This document shows positions 1 through 5,381 of a DNA stretch of 6,213 bases, piece after piece. The number at the start of each line of letters is the position of its first letter. Position 1 is the stretch's first letter. Origin of the DNA: Candidatus Falkowiibacteriota bacterium (GTDB lineage: Bacteria > Patescibacteriota > Patescibacteriia > UBA2591 > JABMQE01); the NCBI GenBank assembly GCA_013203415.1, contig JABMQE010000003.1:1-6213 (forward strand). The letters run 5' to 3'. The notes beneath the pieces are model-generated. The model had not been told where the DNA came from. It was given only the letters and a program-made list of their open reading frames with translations, and did not search any database. The translations under genes and the position numbers were made by a program.

Positions 1-51
1 ACAAAAAAGCAAGACGACGAAAAAGAAGAAGAAGAAATAGTGCATCATTAA
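1..51 (+). CDS. Possible 3' end of an upstream gene, charged tail
   Basis: Reading from base 1, seventeen codons end at a TAA at 49-51 and give the acidic tail TKKQDDEKEEEEIVHH. Acidic or lysine-rich tails are common at the ends of ribosomal and other RNA-binding proteins, but the fragment is too short to identify. The frame is not certain: the frame starting at base 2 also stays open to a TAG at 38-40 and would give a lysine-rich tail (QKSKTTKKKKKK), and the frame starting at base 3 is open to about base 111. Purine-rich sequence of this kind rarely contains stops in any frame, so this may also be non-coding. Confidence 0.3.
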   Translation, partial: TKKQDDEKEEEEIVHH

Positions 52-67
52 TTACCACTAATCAGTA

Positions 68-90
68 CACGAATTACACGAATCACGAAT
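68..90 (+). repeat. CACGAAT short quasi-tandem repeat, three copies
   Basis: The heptamer CACGAAT occurs at 68-74, 77-83 and 84-90, the first two separated by TA. It lies in the non-coding spacer upstream of scpA and is directly followed by a different tandem repeat. No inverted partner (ATTCGTG) is seen nearby. Function is unknown. Confidence 0.7.
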
Positions 91-91
91 C

Positions 92-123
92 CAATAAATC
101 AATAAATCAATAAATCAATAAAT
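92..123 (+). repeat. CAATAAAT perfect 8-bp tandem repeat, four copies
   Basis: Four uninterrupted identical copies of CAATAAAT fill 92-99, 100-107, 108-115 and 116-123. The array is in the spacer ahead of scpA, about 40 bases before its start codon. Perfect short arrays of this kind can change copy number by replication slippage. Whether this one affects scpA expression cannot be told from sequence. Confidence 0.85.
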
Positions 124-133
124 GGTTGGTAGT

Positions 134-159
134 GTTAATAAAGTTAATAATTGTTAATT
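134..159 (+). repeat. GTTAATA phased repeat directly upstream of scpA
   Basis: GTTAATA occurs at 134-140 and 143-149, with a one-base variant GTTAATT at 153-159, a spacing of 9 and 10 bases. The array ends four bases before the scpA start codon, so it occupies the place where a ribosome binding site would lie. The same heptamer in the same phasing is found upstream of scpB at 912-956. Confidence 0.75.
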
Positions 160-163
160 TGCG

Positions 164-877
164 GTGACAGAATATACCATTAAACTAGAACAATTTGAAG
201 GGCCTCTTGACCTGCTTTTGAGATTGATTGATAAGGAAGAATTAGATATTACGCAGGTTTCGTTAGCAAAAGTTACGGAGCAGTATATTGAATATGTTAG
301 AAAATTAGAAAGCGCGCTTAATCCAGATGAGTTGGCTGATTTTTTGGTGGTGGCGACAAGACTGCTTTTAGCTAAATCGAAAAAATTATTGCCCCAATTG
401 GATTTAGGCGAAGAGGATTCGGCAGACGATTTAGCAAGGCAGCTTAGGATGTATAAAGCGTTTGTAGAGGCGAGTGAAAAGATTAACGCAAGGATTAGTT
501 TGAAAAAATTCGGTTATTCGAGGGAGAAATTACCCAAAGATTTACAGGGAATATTTACGCCGCCAAAAAATATAGATGGAAATGTTCTGGCGCAGGTTTT
601 AAAAGAGATAATCGGAGGCCTTTTGATTATCCCCAAGCTTAAAGAGGAAGGGATGAAAAGAGTGATTTCTATAAAGGAAAAGATGCGCACTGTTTCGGAT
701 ATGATTTTTAAGGGGGTGGAGCTTGGGTTTGACGAACTTATAAAGAATTCAAAAGACAGGGTAGAGGTGATTGTGAGTTTTTTAGCTGTTCTCGAGTTGG
801 TTAAGCAGGGGAAGGCGGGGGTGGTGCAGAATGATGGGTTTGGGGAAATCCTTGTTCGGAGAGTTGATAAAATTTGA
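164..877 (+). CDS. scpA: Segregation and condensation protein A (kleisin)
   Basis: ScpA is the kleisin subunit of the bacterial SMC-ScpA-ScpB condensin, which bridges the SMC heads and helps to compact and segregate the chromosome in the cytoplasm. The 237-residue product has the family signature FEGPLDLLL at 11-19 in the N-terminal SMC-neck-binding domain, followed by the typical LDITQVSLAKVTEQY stretch (27-41) and the ADFLVVATRLLLAKSKKLLP helix (58-77). The middle part (about 90-165) is the ScpB-binding linker. The C-terminal 165-235 fits the winged helix that binds the SMC cap, with RVEVIVSFLAVLELVKQGK at 199-217. Length is normal for the family. The start is GTG; an in-frame TAA at 155-157 leaves no earlier start, and no Shine-Dalgarno motif precedes it. 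scpB follows after 129 bases, an unusually long gap for this pair. Confidence 0.95.
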   Translation: MTEYTIKLEQFEGPLDLLLRLIDKEELDITQVSLAKVTEQYIEYVRKLESALNPDELADFLVVATRLLLAKSKKLLPQLDLGEEDSADDLARQLRMYKAFVEASEKINARISLKKFGYSREKLPKDLQGIFTPPKNIDGNVLAQVLKEIIGGLLIIPKLKEEGMKRVISIKEKMRTVSDMIFKGVELGFDELIKNSKDRVEVIVSFLAVLELVKQGKAGVVQNDGFGEILVRRVDKI

Positions 878-883
878 TGCCAC

Positions 884-980
884 CACAAAGGCACAAAGAC
901 CACAAAGAAGTGTTGATAGGGTTAATAAATGGTTAATAGAGTTAATAAGGTTAATAATTTGTGGTATTTGTGGTTTTGTG
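884..980 (+). repeat. Long imperfect inverted repeat between scpA and scpB
   Basis: The left arm (884-906) consists of CACAAAG-type units (CACAAAG at 884-890, 892-898 and 901-907); the right arm (958-980) consists of three TTTGTG units at 958, 967 and 975. Laid antiparallel without any bulge, 20 of 23 positions are Watson-Crick pairs, one is G-T (890/974) and two are mismatches (891/973, 898/966). The loop is 51 bases (907-957) and is mostly GTTAATA repeats. There is no T-run after the right arm, so it does not look like an intrinsic terminator. The right arm ends 26 bases before the scpB start. An mRNA structure, a protein-binding site or a remnant of a small mobile repeat are all possible. 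Confidence 0.7.
912..956 (+). repeat. GTTAATA phased repeat in the scpA-scpB spacer
   Basis: GTTGATA at 912-918 is followed by four exact GTTAATA copies at 921-927, 932-938, 941-947 and 950-956, at a spacing of 9, 11, 9 and 9 bases. The array makes up most of the loop of the inverted repeat at 884-980. It matches the shorter array at 134-159 upstream of scpA. Near-helical phasing (about 10 bp) could mean a DNA-binding or bending site, but may equally be a product of repeat expansion. Confidence 0.8.
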
Positions 981-1006
981 AATGATAATTATTAAATCAA
1001 TAAACT

Positions 1007-1552
1007 GTGTTATTAAAACAAAAAATAGAATCATTACTTTTTATATCAACTAAACCATTGACTGAGAAAGATTTGGAGAAGATGACAGGGACGGGAGTGG
1101 ATGGTATTGAAAAGGCCTTGAGCGAATTGATGGAGAGGTATAATCAAGATGAAAGCGGTTTACGAATTCTTGAAAATAAAAAAGTAAAACAAAAAGAATA
1201 CCAGATGACTACAAGTCCGGAGGTGAGGCCGGCAGTAGAAAAATTTGTAAAAGAAGAAGTAACAGGCGAGTTGACGCGGGCGAGTTTGGAAACCCTGACG
1301 ATTATTGCATACAGGGGACCGGTTACCAGGCCCGAGATGGAGCAAATTAGGGGAGTTAATTGCTCCCAAATTTTAAGGAATCTTTTGATAAAGGGTTTAG
1401 TTGAGATGGAAGAGAAAAATAAAGAGCCGTATTATTCGATAAGTGTTGATTTTTTGAAATATTTGGGTGTGAGTAATATCCAAGAATTGCCGGATTATGA
1501 TAAGTTGCATCAACACGAGAGTTTGGAGGAATTTTTAGAAAAACAAGAATGA
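1007..1552 (+). CDS. scpB: Segregation and condensation protein B
   Basis: ScpB is the dimeric winged-helix partner that binds the ScpA linker in the SMC condensin complex. The 181-residue product has the first winged helix at about 1-70 (opening LLKQKIESLLFISTKPLTEKDL) and the second at about 85-160, with the strongest family signature ASLETLTIIAYRGPVTRPE at 92-110 followed by IRGVN at 114-118. The PYYSISVDFLKYLGVSNIQELP block (141-162) corresponds to the usual end of the second domain, and a short acidic tail follows. C119 stands where many relatives have serine or aspartate. The start is GTG; an in-frame TAA at 1001-1003 rules out a start further upstream, and no ribosome binding site is visible. 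The next gene starts 46 bases after the stop (or 13 bases if a TTG start is used). Confidence 0.94.
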   Translation: MLLKQKIESLLFISTKPLTEKDLEKMTGTGVDGIEKALSELMERYNQDESGLRILENKKVKQKEYQMTTSPEVRPAVEKFVKEEVTGELTRASLETLTIIAYRGPVTRPEMEQIRGVNCSQILRNLLIKGLVEMEEKNKEPYYSISVDFLKYLGVSNIQELPDYDKLHQHESLEEFLEKQE

Positions 1553-1598
1553 TAATAATTTAATTTTGTCAAACATTTTTAATTTTGACCTATTTTCC

Positions 1599-2516
1599 AT
1601 GCTTAAGGTTATAGTCAACATTTTAATAGCTTCTTTTGCGGGGCAGATTGGAATTGGAGAAATCGGAGTAAATGCGGATGATTTTCAGCTACAGCCGATT
1701 GTGGCAGGTATTTGGACAGCTAGGGGACCAGAGAGGATAAATAAAGAAAACCAAGGGCTGAAGTTAACTGCGGAAAGCGTTTTGGCGGTAGATAAAGAGA
1801 GTTTTAAGGTTTTGTTCGAAAAGAATGCAGATAAAAAAGTATCGATAGCAAGTATTTCCAAGCTAGCGACTATTTTGGTTTTTTTAGATACAAAGCCGGA
1901 CCTAGAAAAAATAGTATACATGACGCCAGAGGACGAGGTTGGGGGGGCAAGAATAAGAGTGGCTCGAGGAGAGAGTTTAAGGGTAGAAGATTTATTTTAT
2001 TCGAGTTTAATAGCTTCGGCTAATAATGCAGTGATGGCTTTGGTGCATTCGACAGGAATGACAGAGAAAGAATTTATGATAAAGATGAATAGGAAAGTGA
2101 AGGATTTGGAAATGGCGGATACTTATCTGGCAGAGCCGACAGGACTTAACATGGTTAACCATTCAACAGCCAGAGATGTGGCCCATTTAATAAAGGCGGC
2201 TTTGGAAGATGAAAGAATTGTAGAGGCCTTAAAGATGAAAGAATATAGTTTTAGAACTGTAAATACGGGGAGATGGGTAAAGGCGAATAACACAGATAAG
2301 CTGCTTTCTAGTTTTTTGAACAATGGCGACGGTTACGAAATTTTGGGCGGGAAGACCGGTTATACTGTAGAGGCAGGATATTGTCTGGCAGCAGGAATTA
2401 AAGGAAAAGAGGGCCAAGAGATAATCGGAGTGGTTTTAGGATCAGGGAGCAATTATGTTCGTTTCCAGGAAATGAAAGGGCTAGCTTGGTGGGTGTTTAA
2501 TAATTGGCAGTGGTGA
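1599..2516 (+). CDS. D-alanyl-D-alanine carboxypeptidase-type S11 peptidase
   Basis: This is a penicillin-binding serine peptidase of the S11 (DacA/PBP5-like) family, expected to remove the terminal D-Ala from peptidoglycan stem peptides outside the membrane. Numbered from the ATG at 1599 (305 residues), the three active-site motifs are present: SxxK as SISK at 85-88, SxN as SAN at 140-142, and KTG at 252-254. The substrate-domain stretch PTGLN...HSTARDVAHL (about 180-198) is typical. The N-terminus MLKVIVNILIASF is hydrophobic after a lysine and fits a signal peptide, with a possible signal peptidase I site after VNA (residue 26). An in-frame TTG at 1566 would add 11 residues including an aspartate and make a poorer signal; neither start has a Shine-Dalgarno motif. 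The protein ends about 50 residues after KTG, so the C-terminal beta domain and amphipathic anchor of E. coli PBP5 are missing. Confidence 0.9.
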   Translation: MLKVIVNILIASFAGQIGIGEIGVNADDFQLQPIVAGIWTARGPERINKENQGLKLTAESVLAVDKESFKVLFEKNADKKVSIASISKLATILVFLDTKPDLEKIVYMTPEDEVGGARIRVARGESLRVEDLFYSSLIASANNAVMALVHSTGMTEKEFMIKMNRKVKDLEMADTYLAEPTGLNMVNHSTARDVAHLIKAALEDERIVEALKMKEYSFRTVNTGRWVKANNTDKLLSSFLNNGDGYEILGGKTGYTVEAGYCLAAGIKGKEGQEIIGVVLGSGSNYVRFQEMKGLAWWVFNNWQW

Positions 2517-2572
2517 TGGTCATGCTGGTTCTGATTTTGTTGCTTAATTATTTTTAGATGTTGGTTCTCAAA

Positions 2573-2621
2573 TTTTTAATTTTTAAGTTTTAATTTTTAA
2601 GTTTTAAGTTTTAATTTTTAA
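2573..2621 (+). repeat. TTTTTAA(G) quasi-tandem array running into a start codon
   Basis: Seven consecutive units of T(4-5)AA with an optional G fill 2573-2621 without interruption, including a perfect 14-bp tandem duplication (TTTTTAAGTTTTAA at 2580-2593 and 2594-2607). The final A of the array is the first base of the ATG of the next gene. The rest of the spacer (2517-2572) holds no recognisable signal apart from a 13-codon hydrophobic reading frame (2516-2557). Confidence 0.8.
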
Positions 2622-3082
2622 TGATAGAGGTTTTACAAGTTATTTTTGTGGCGGCTTTGCCAGTTAGCGAGCTTCGGGGTGCTGTTCCTTTGGGAATCGG
2701 GGTTTTTGGTTTGAGTGTTTGGGAAACATATATTTGGGCGGTGATAGGGAATATGATTCCGGTTTTTTTTCTTTTGTGGTTTTTGCCGGCAATTTCAAAA
2801 TTTATGATTAAAAAATGGGACTTTGCAGATAGATTTTTTTCTTGGATTTTTGAAAGAACGCGAAAGAGGACAGAGGCCAAGATTAATAAATATGGGGCGC
2901 CGGCTTTAATTTTGTTCGTGGCAATTCCCTTGCCTTTCACCGGGGCTTGGACTGGCTCGATTGCTGCTTTTTTGTTTGGGATAAAGGCAAGAAGGGCTTT
3001 GCCTTTGATTTTTTTGGGAGTATTGATTGCTGGAGGACTGGTGACTTTAGCAACAACAGGTTTTGTTATGTTTTTTAAGTAG
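2621..3082 (+). CDS. Small multidrug export-like membrane protein (COG2426)
   Basis: The 153-residue product matches the COG2426 / Sm_multidrug_ex family of small integral membrane proteins. The family name comes from a proposed export role that is poorly supported, so the substrate should be treated as unknown. Two characteristic half-motifs are visible: PVSELRGAVPLGIG at 14-27 near the N-terminus and AIPLPFTGAWTGSIAAFLFG at 101-120, which resemble re-entrant hairpins in an internally repeated fold. Hydrophobic segments lie at about 4-30, 35-60, 92-118 and 125-151. A basic, charged loop between 62 and 90 (with RTRKRTEAK at 79-87) is probably cytoplasmic. There are no cysteines. The start is ATG at the end of a T/A repeat, with no ribosome binding site. 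The pseudopilin gene begins two bases after the stop, suggesting co-transcription. Confidence 0.85.
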   Translation: MIEVLQVIFVAALPVSELRGAVPLGIGVFGLSVWETYIWAVIGNMIPVFFLLWFLPAISKFMIKKWDFADRFFSWIFERTRKRTEAKINKYGAPALILFVAIPLPFTGAWTGSIAAFLFGIKARRALPLIFLGVLIAGGLVTLATTGFVMFFK

Positions 3083-3084
3083 TT

Positions 3085-3669
3085 ATGTTTAAACTAAAAA
3101 ATAAACTTGGTTTTACTTTACTCGAGCTTTTGGTAACGATATCGATAATTGCTTTTCTTTCGGTTCTTTCTTTTGCTGTTTATGAAAATACAAGGATAAA
3201 AACGAGAGACACCCAAAGATTAGCCGGGATAAGGCGGATTCAGGAGGCATTGGATTTGTATTGGGATAAGAATGGCACATTTCCACAGTCGCGTGTTTGC
3301 GGGGCTACCAAACCCAATGTTTCTTGGTGCAACAGCGTTGAAAGTTTAGTGGGCGAGCATTGGATATTTAATAGCGGGGTTGAGAATTTAGAGGATTATT
3401 TATCCGTAGACCCCCTAGATCCAAATAACAGTCCACCGGCTACTATTCCTTTGTGGAAACCTTTTCTGGGCGGTGCTTATTATTATTATTCTGGGAGCTG
3501 GGCAAGTTGCCAAGGCAAAGATTGGTATTTTATTGTTTTTGGTTTGGAGGATACGAATCATGCTTTTCAACTGGAGGATGGAGTGACGGCTTGCAATGGA
3601 AGCTTTATACATTATGGTGTTGGAGCTAATAACGACGGAATTATCACAATAGGCAAAAATTATAATTAA
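3085..3669 (+). CDS. Type IV pilin-like / type II secretion pseudopilin
   Basis: The 194-residue product has a classical class III signal: a short basic leader MFKLKNKLG, then the cleavage site G9/F10, followed by FTLLELLVTISIIAFLSVLSF with the conserved glutamate at mature position 5 (E14). Prepilin peptidase would cut after G9 and methylate F10, and the hydrophobic helix would pack in the filament core. The helix continues through RRIQEALDLYWDKNGTFPQS (50-69), the usual GspG/PilE-like alpha1-to-head transition, and is followed by SVDPLDPNN (107-115), as in many minor pilins. The head has four cysteines (72, 82, 142, 170), enough for two disulfides. No other pilus gene is in the window, so whether it serves a type IV pilus, a competence system or a secretion pseudopilus is open. 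It starts 2 bases after the previous stop and ends 4 bases before tpiA. Confidence 0.88.
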   Translation: MFKLKNKLGFTLLELLVTISIIAFLSVLSFAVYENTRIKTRDTQRLAGIRRIQEALDLYWDKNGTFPQSRVCGATKPNVSWCNSVESLVGEHWIFNSGVENLEDYLSVDPLDPNNSPPATIPLWKPFLGGAYYYYSGSWASCQGKDWYFIVFGLEDTNHAFQLEDGVTACNGSFIHYGVGANNDGIITIGKNYN

Positions 3670-3673
3670 TTTT

Positions 3674-4441
3674 ATGGATAAAAATAGAATTATAATTGCG
3701 AATTGGAAAATGAAGATGGGTTTGGAAGAGACAGGAGATTTAACTAAAGAAATCCTTGACGGACTTAAGGAATTAGAGGATAATGATTTACCAGAGACGG
3801 TTTTATGCCCTTCTTATATTGCGATAGCAGAAGCGGGCAAGGTTTTGGGTTCTGGTAATAAAATAAAGCTTGGAAGCCAGGATGTTTTTTGGGAGGAAAA
3901 AGGAGCTTATACGGGAGAGATTTCGGTGGAGATGATAAAAGAACTGGGATGCGAATATGTAATAGTTGGACATTCGGAAAGAAGAGGTTTTTTGGGCGAG
4001 ACAGACGAGATGGTTAATAAAAAAATTAAGATGATATTGAATGCGGGGTTGGTGCCGATTCTTTGCGTGGGCGAAACAGGGGAGGAGAGAAATCAAGGAA
4101 AAAAGGATTATAGGGTAACCGAGCAATTAGAGCAGGCCTTAAGGGATGTAAAATTAACTCGGGACCAGGAAGTGATTGTTGTTTACGAGCCGGTTTGGGT
4201 GATTGGGATCGGGCAGGCAGTAGAAACAGAAGATGTTAAGTATATGAGTAATCTAATTAAGCATATAGCTTTGGATTATTCAATTAATAAAGAGGGATTA
4301 AGAGTGATTTACGGGGGCAGTGCGGATAGCGGGAATGTTAGCGATTTAATGCAGAACGGAGGCGTAGAAGGATTTTTGGTTGGTACGGCGGCTTTGGATG
4401 CGAATGAGTTTTTAGGCATGATAAAGTTGATGAGTAATTGA
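3674..4441 (+). CDS. tpiA: Triose-phosphate isomerase
   Basis: Triose-phosphate isomerase interconverts dihydroxyacetone phosphate and glyceraldehyde 3-phosphate in glycolysis, in the cytoplasm. The 255-residue product is of normal length and carries all catalytic residues: N10 and K12 in ANWKM, H100 in the GHSERR block (99-104), and the base E172 in YEPVWVIGIG (171-180). Loop 7 YGGS is at 213-216, and VGTAALD near the C-terminus (236-242) closes the phosphate site. The mobile loop 6 reads WVIGIGQ (175-181), whereas the usual form is WAIGTGK; alanine, threonine and lysine are replaced by valine, isoleucine and glutamine. The start is ATG, without a Shine-Dalgarno motif but preceded by TTTT. 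The aldolase that produces its substrate follows 33 bases downstream. Confidence 0.97.
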   Translation: MDKNRIIIANWKMKMGLEETGDLTKEILDGLKELEDNDLPETVLCPSYIAIAEAGKVLGSGNKIKLGSQDVFWEEKGAYTGEISVEMIKELGCEYVIVGHSERRGFLGETDEMVNKKIKMILNAGLVPILCVGETGEERNQGKKDYRVTEQLEQALRDVKLTRDQEVIVVYEPVWVIGIGQAVETEDVKYMSNLIKHIALDYSINKEGLRVIYGGSADSGNVSDLMQNGGVEGFLVGTAALDANEFLGMIKLMSN

Positions 4442-4474
4442 GTAGATTGTTTTATAAAATTTAATTTATATTTT

Positions 4475-5347
4475 ATGTTGGTACATCTAAAAAAATTAGT
4501 GCAAAAGGCAGAGAAAGGGAATTACGCGATTGGGGCGTTTAATAGTTTTAATTTGGAAACAACTTTGGGAATTGCCCGGGCGGCGGTTAAATTAAAAGCG
4601 CCGGTGATTATTCAGGTTTCGGAAACAACTATTGTTTATGCCGGCCTAAAACCGATTACTCATATTGTAGAAACGATTGCCAAAAATGAGGCGGTTCATG
4701 TGCCGGTGGTTTTGCATTTAGACCATGGGAAGAAATTTTCAAGCGTGGCAGAATGTATCGAGGCGGGATTTACTTCGATAATGATTGATGTCAGTGATTT
4801 GGCTTTTGATGAGAATGTAAAGATAACAAAAATGGCGGTTGATTATGCCCATAAAAGAGATATTTGGGCGCAAGGTGAATTGGGCAAAGTGATACGAGAT
4901 GCAAAAGATATAAAGAAAGGAGAAGTGAGAGAAGAAACAATGACAAATCCAAAGGAGGCAGGAAAGTTTGTAAAAGGAACAGGGGTGGATACTTTGGCGG
5001 TAGCGATTGGAAATGTGCATGGGATTGAAAAAATGATAAACGGAGTGCCGCAGCTTGATTATAAAAGGTTAGAGGAAATAAAGCTGCAAGTAGGAAAAAT
5101 TCCATTAGTTCTGCATGGAGCGAGCGGGATTGGAGAGAAAGAGATAAAAAAGGCGATTGATTTGGGAGTGAGGATTATTAATATTGATACCGAGATTCGT
5201 TTGGCATTTACAGATGCGTTAAGGCAAAGTTTGATTAAATATAAATCAGAGATTGACCCGCGAGAGATAATGGAAGAGCCGATACAGGCAGTGGAGGCGT
5301 TAATCGAGAAAAAGATAAAAATGTTTGGTTCGGAGGGGAAGGGGTGA
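4475..5347 (+). CDS. fba: Class II (zinc) fructose-bisphosphate aldolase family
   Basis: This is a class II ketose-bisphosphate aldolase, expected to split fructose 1,6-bisphosphate into dihydroxyacetone phosphate and glyceraldehyde 3-phosphate. Of the 290 residues, GAFNSFNLET (20-29) opens the barrel, LHLDHG (80-85) carries the catalytic aspartate D83 and zinc ligand H84, GNVHG (179-183) carries H182, LHGASGI (213-219) carries H214, and NIDTEIR (237-243) forms part of the phosphate site. E135 in GELG matches the second metal-site glutamate. What is odd is the stretch after GELG: the classical GGxED motif (catalytic glutamate E182 in E. coli) is absent and KVIRDAKDIKK stands there (138-148). 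Activity on tagatose- or another ketose bisphosphate cannot be excluded from sequence, but position beside tpiA favours glycolysis. The start is ATG with no ribosome binding site; the short spacer before it contains the AT palindrome at 4453-4470. Confidence 0.93.
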   Translation: MLVHLKKLVQKAEKGNYAIGAFNSFNLETTLGIARAAVKLKAPVIIQVSETTIVYAGLKPITHIVETIAKNEAVHVPVVLHLDHGKKFSSVAECIEAGFTSIMIDVSDLAFDENVKITKMAVDYAHKRDIWAQGELGKVIRDAKDIKKGEVREETMTNPKEAGKFVKGTGVDTLAVAIGNVHGIEKMINGVPQLDYKRLEEIKLQVGKIPLVLHGASGIGEKEIKKAIDLGVRIINIDTEIRLAFTDALRQSLIKYKSEIDPREIMEEPIQAVEALIEKKIKMFGSEGKG

Positions 5348-5381
5348 TTTTCGGTTTTTAGACCTTAAAATAATAACTTTT

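Noticed and set aside
52..159. CRISPR array because of regular repeats
   Set aside because: Units are 7-10 bases long with no unique spacers between them; they are simple-sequence repeats, not CRISPR.
514..903. Minus-strand open frame opposite scpA, and other long antisense frames opposite the remaining genes
   Set aside because: They lie wholly or mostly within well-recognised genes, show no family motifs, and are serine/phenylalanine/leucine-rich as expected for the shadow of a lysine/glutamate-rich coding strand.
884..980. Intrinsic terminator after scpA
   Set aside because: The loop is far too long (51 bases), the arms are AU-rich and no T-run follows the right arm.
1566..1598. Upstream TTG start for the S11 peptidase
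   Set aside because: Possible, but the added 11 residues contain an acidic residue and weaken the signal peptide; it is kept only as an alternative in the gene entry.
4453..4470. AT palindrome TATAAAATTTAATTTATA before the aldolase gene as operator or promoter
   Set aside because: Only six base pairs of pure A/T around a six-base centre, expected by chance in such AT-rich spacers; no matching -35 element could be placed at a proper distance.
164..5347. TGA recoded as an amino acid (Gracilibacteria/Absconditabacteria code)
   Set aside because: scpA, scpB, the S11 peptidase, tpiA and the aldolase all end at TGA at the expected family length, and no gene needs an internal TGA.
5325..5381. Upstream TTG start for the TPR protein, adding 19 residues
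   Set aside because: It would overlap the aldolase by 23 bases and place a basic, charged leader ahead of the membrane anchor; the ATG at 5382 gives a clean N-terminal anchor and shares the TTTTATG context of tpiA and the aldolase.
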